This document shows positions 5,893 to 5,918 of a stretch of DNA of 5,918 bases, piece by piece. Positions within the stretch are counted from its first letter, which is position 1, and the number at the start of each line of letters is the position of its first letter. Location: NCBI GenBank assembly GCA_905213155.1, contig CAJMHI010000073.1, positions 1 to 5,918 of the forward strand, given 5' to 3'. A model generated the notes under the pieces. That model was not told the origin of the DNA. It saw only the letters and a program-made list of their open reading frames with translations, and did no database searches. The translations under genes were made by a program, and so were the position numbers. The stretch comes from an uncultured Acidaminococcus sp. (GTDB taxonomy: Bacteria; Bacillota; Negativicutes; Acidaminococcales; Acidaminococcaceae).

Positions 5893-5918
5893 CCGGCAGC
5901 TTCCTATCCTCCCAGACC
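5893..5918 (-). rRNA. rrf: 5S ribosomal RNA, 3' end only (partial at window edge)
   Basis: The last 26 bases, read on the minus strand, are GGTCTGGGAGGATAGG followed by AAGCTGCCGG. This matches the conserved 3' end of bacterial 5S rRNA, where a GGGAGAGTAGG-like loop and helix precede the terminal strand GCTGCCxGG of helix I. An intrinsic terminator follows after about 11 nt, as expected for the end of an rRNA operon. The rest of the gene, presumably preceded by 23S and 16S rRNA, lies right of the window. The exact 3' end may be a few bases further, to about 5890. Only a fragment is visible, so the call rests on this motif and the context. Confidence 0.72.

Noticed and set aside
1..5918. Mobile elements, CRISPR arrays, tRNA genes
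   Set aside because: No transposase or integrase motifs, no evenly spaced repeat series and no tRNA cloverleaf were found. All five coding genes are intact and have chromosomal housekeeping or regulatory character.

Overview
The window looks like chromosomal DNA from a low-to-moderate GC Firmicute that makes diaminopimelate. A Negativicutes-type organism (Gram-negative-staining Clostridia relatives) is my best guess. The basis is the combination of an LL-diaminopimelate aminotransferase (DapL), a RocR-like PAS/sigma-54 activator, strong AGGAG-type ribosome binding sites and near-consensus sigma-A promoters. The genus cannot be fixed from the sequence alone.

Layout, left to right. Positions 1-136 are AT-rich leader. 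Positions 137-1552 (+) encode a sigma-54-dependent enhancer-binding protein (PAS, AAA+, Fis-type HTH). A perfect 13-bp hairpin at 1554-1586 separates it from everything else, which lies on the minus strand, and probably terminates transcription from both sides. Read in the minus direction from the right edge, the order is: the last bases of a 5S rRNA (about 5893-5918) and its hairpin terminator (5858-5881); a membrane-anchored purple-acid-phosphatase-like metallophosphoesterase (4377-5699); dapF, diaminopimelate epimerase (3374-4246); dapL, LL-diaminopimelate aminotransferase (2075-3274); and a small exported protein of unknown function (1604-2056).

DapL and DapF catalyse consecutive steps. 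DapL makes LL-diaminopimelate from tetrahydrodipicolinate in one transamination, and DapF epimerises it to meso-diaminopimelate, used for peptidoglycan cross-links and as lysine precursor. Each gene has its own good sigma-A promoter (TTTACA-17-TACAAT before dapF, TTGACA-17-TACAAT before dapL), and no terminator is visible between them, so dapL probably receives read-through as well. The small exported protein starts only 18 nt after dapL and is probably co-transcribed with it.

The most distinctive non-coding structure is at the dapL promoter. A perfect 6-bp inverted repeat covers the -35 box and is framed by two exact copies of a 9-bp direct repeat, which looks like an operator. No mobile element, CRISPR array, tRNA or clearly novel multi-gene system is visible. 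Most of the window is well-conserved housekeeping DNA next to an rRNA operon.
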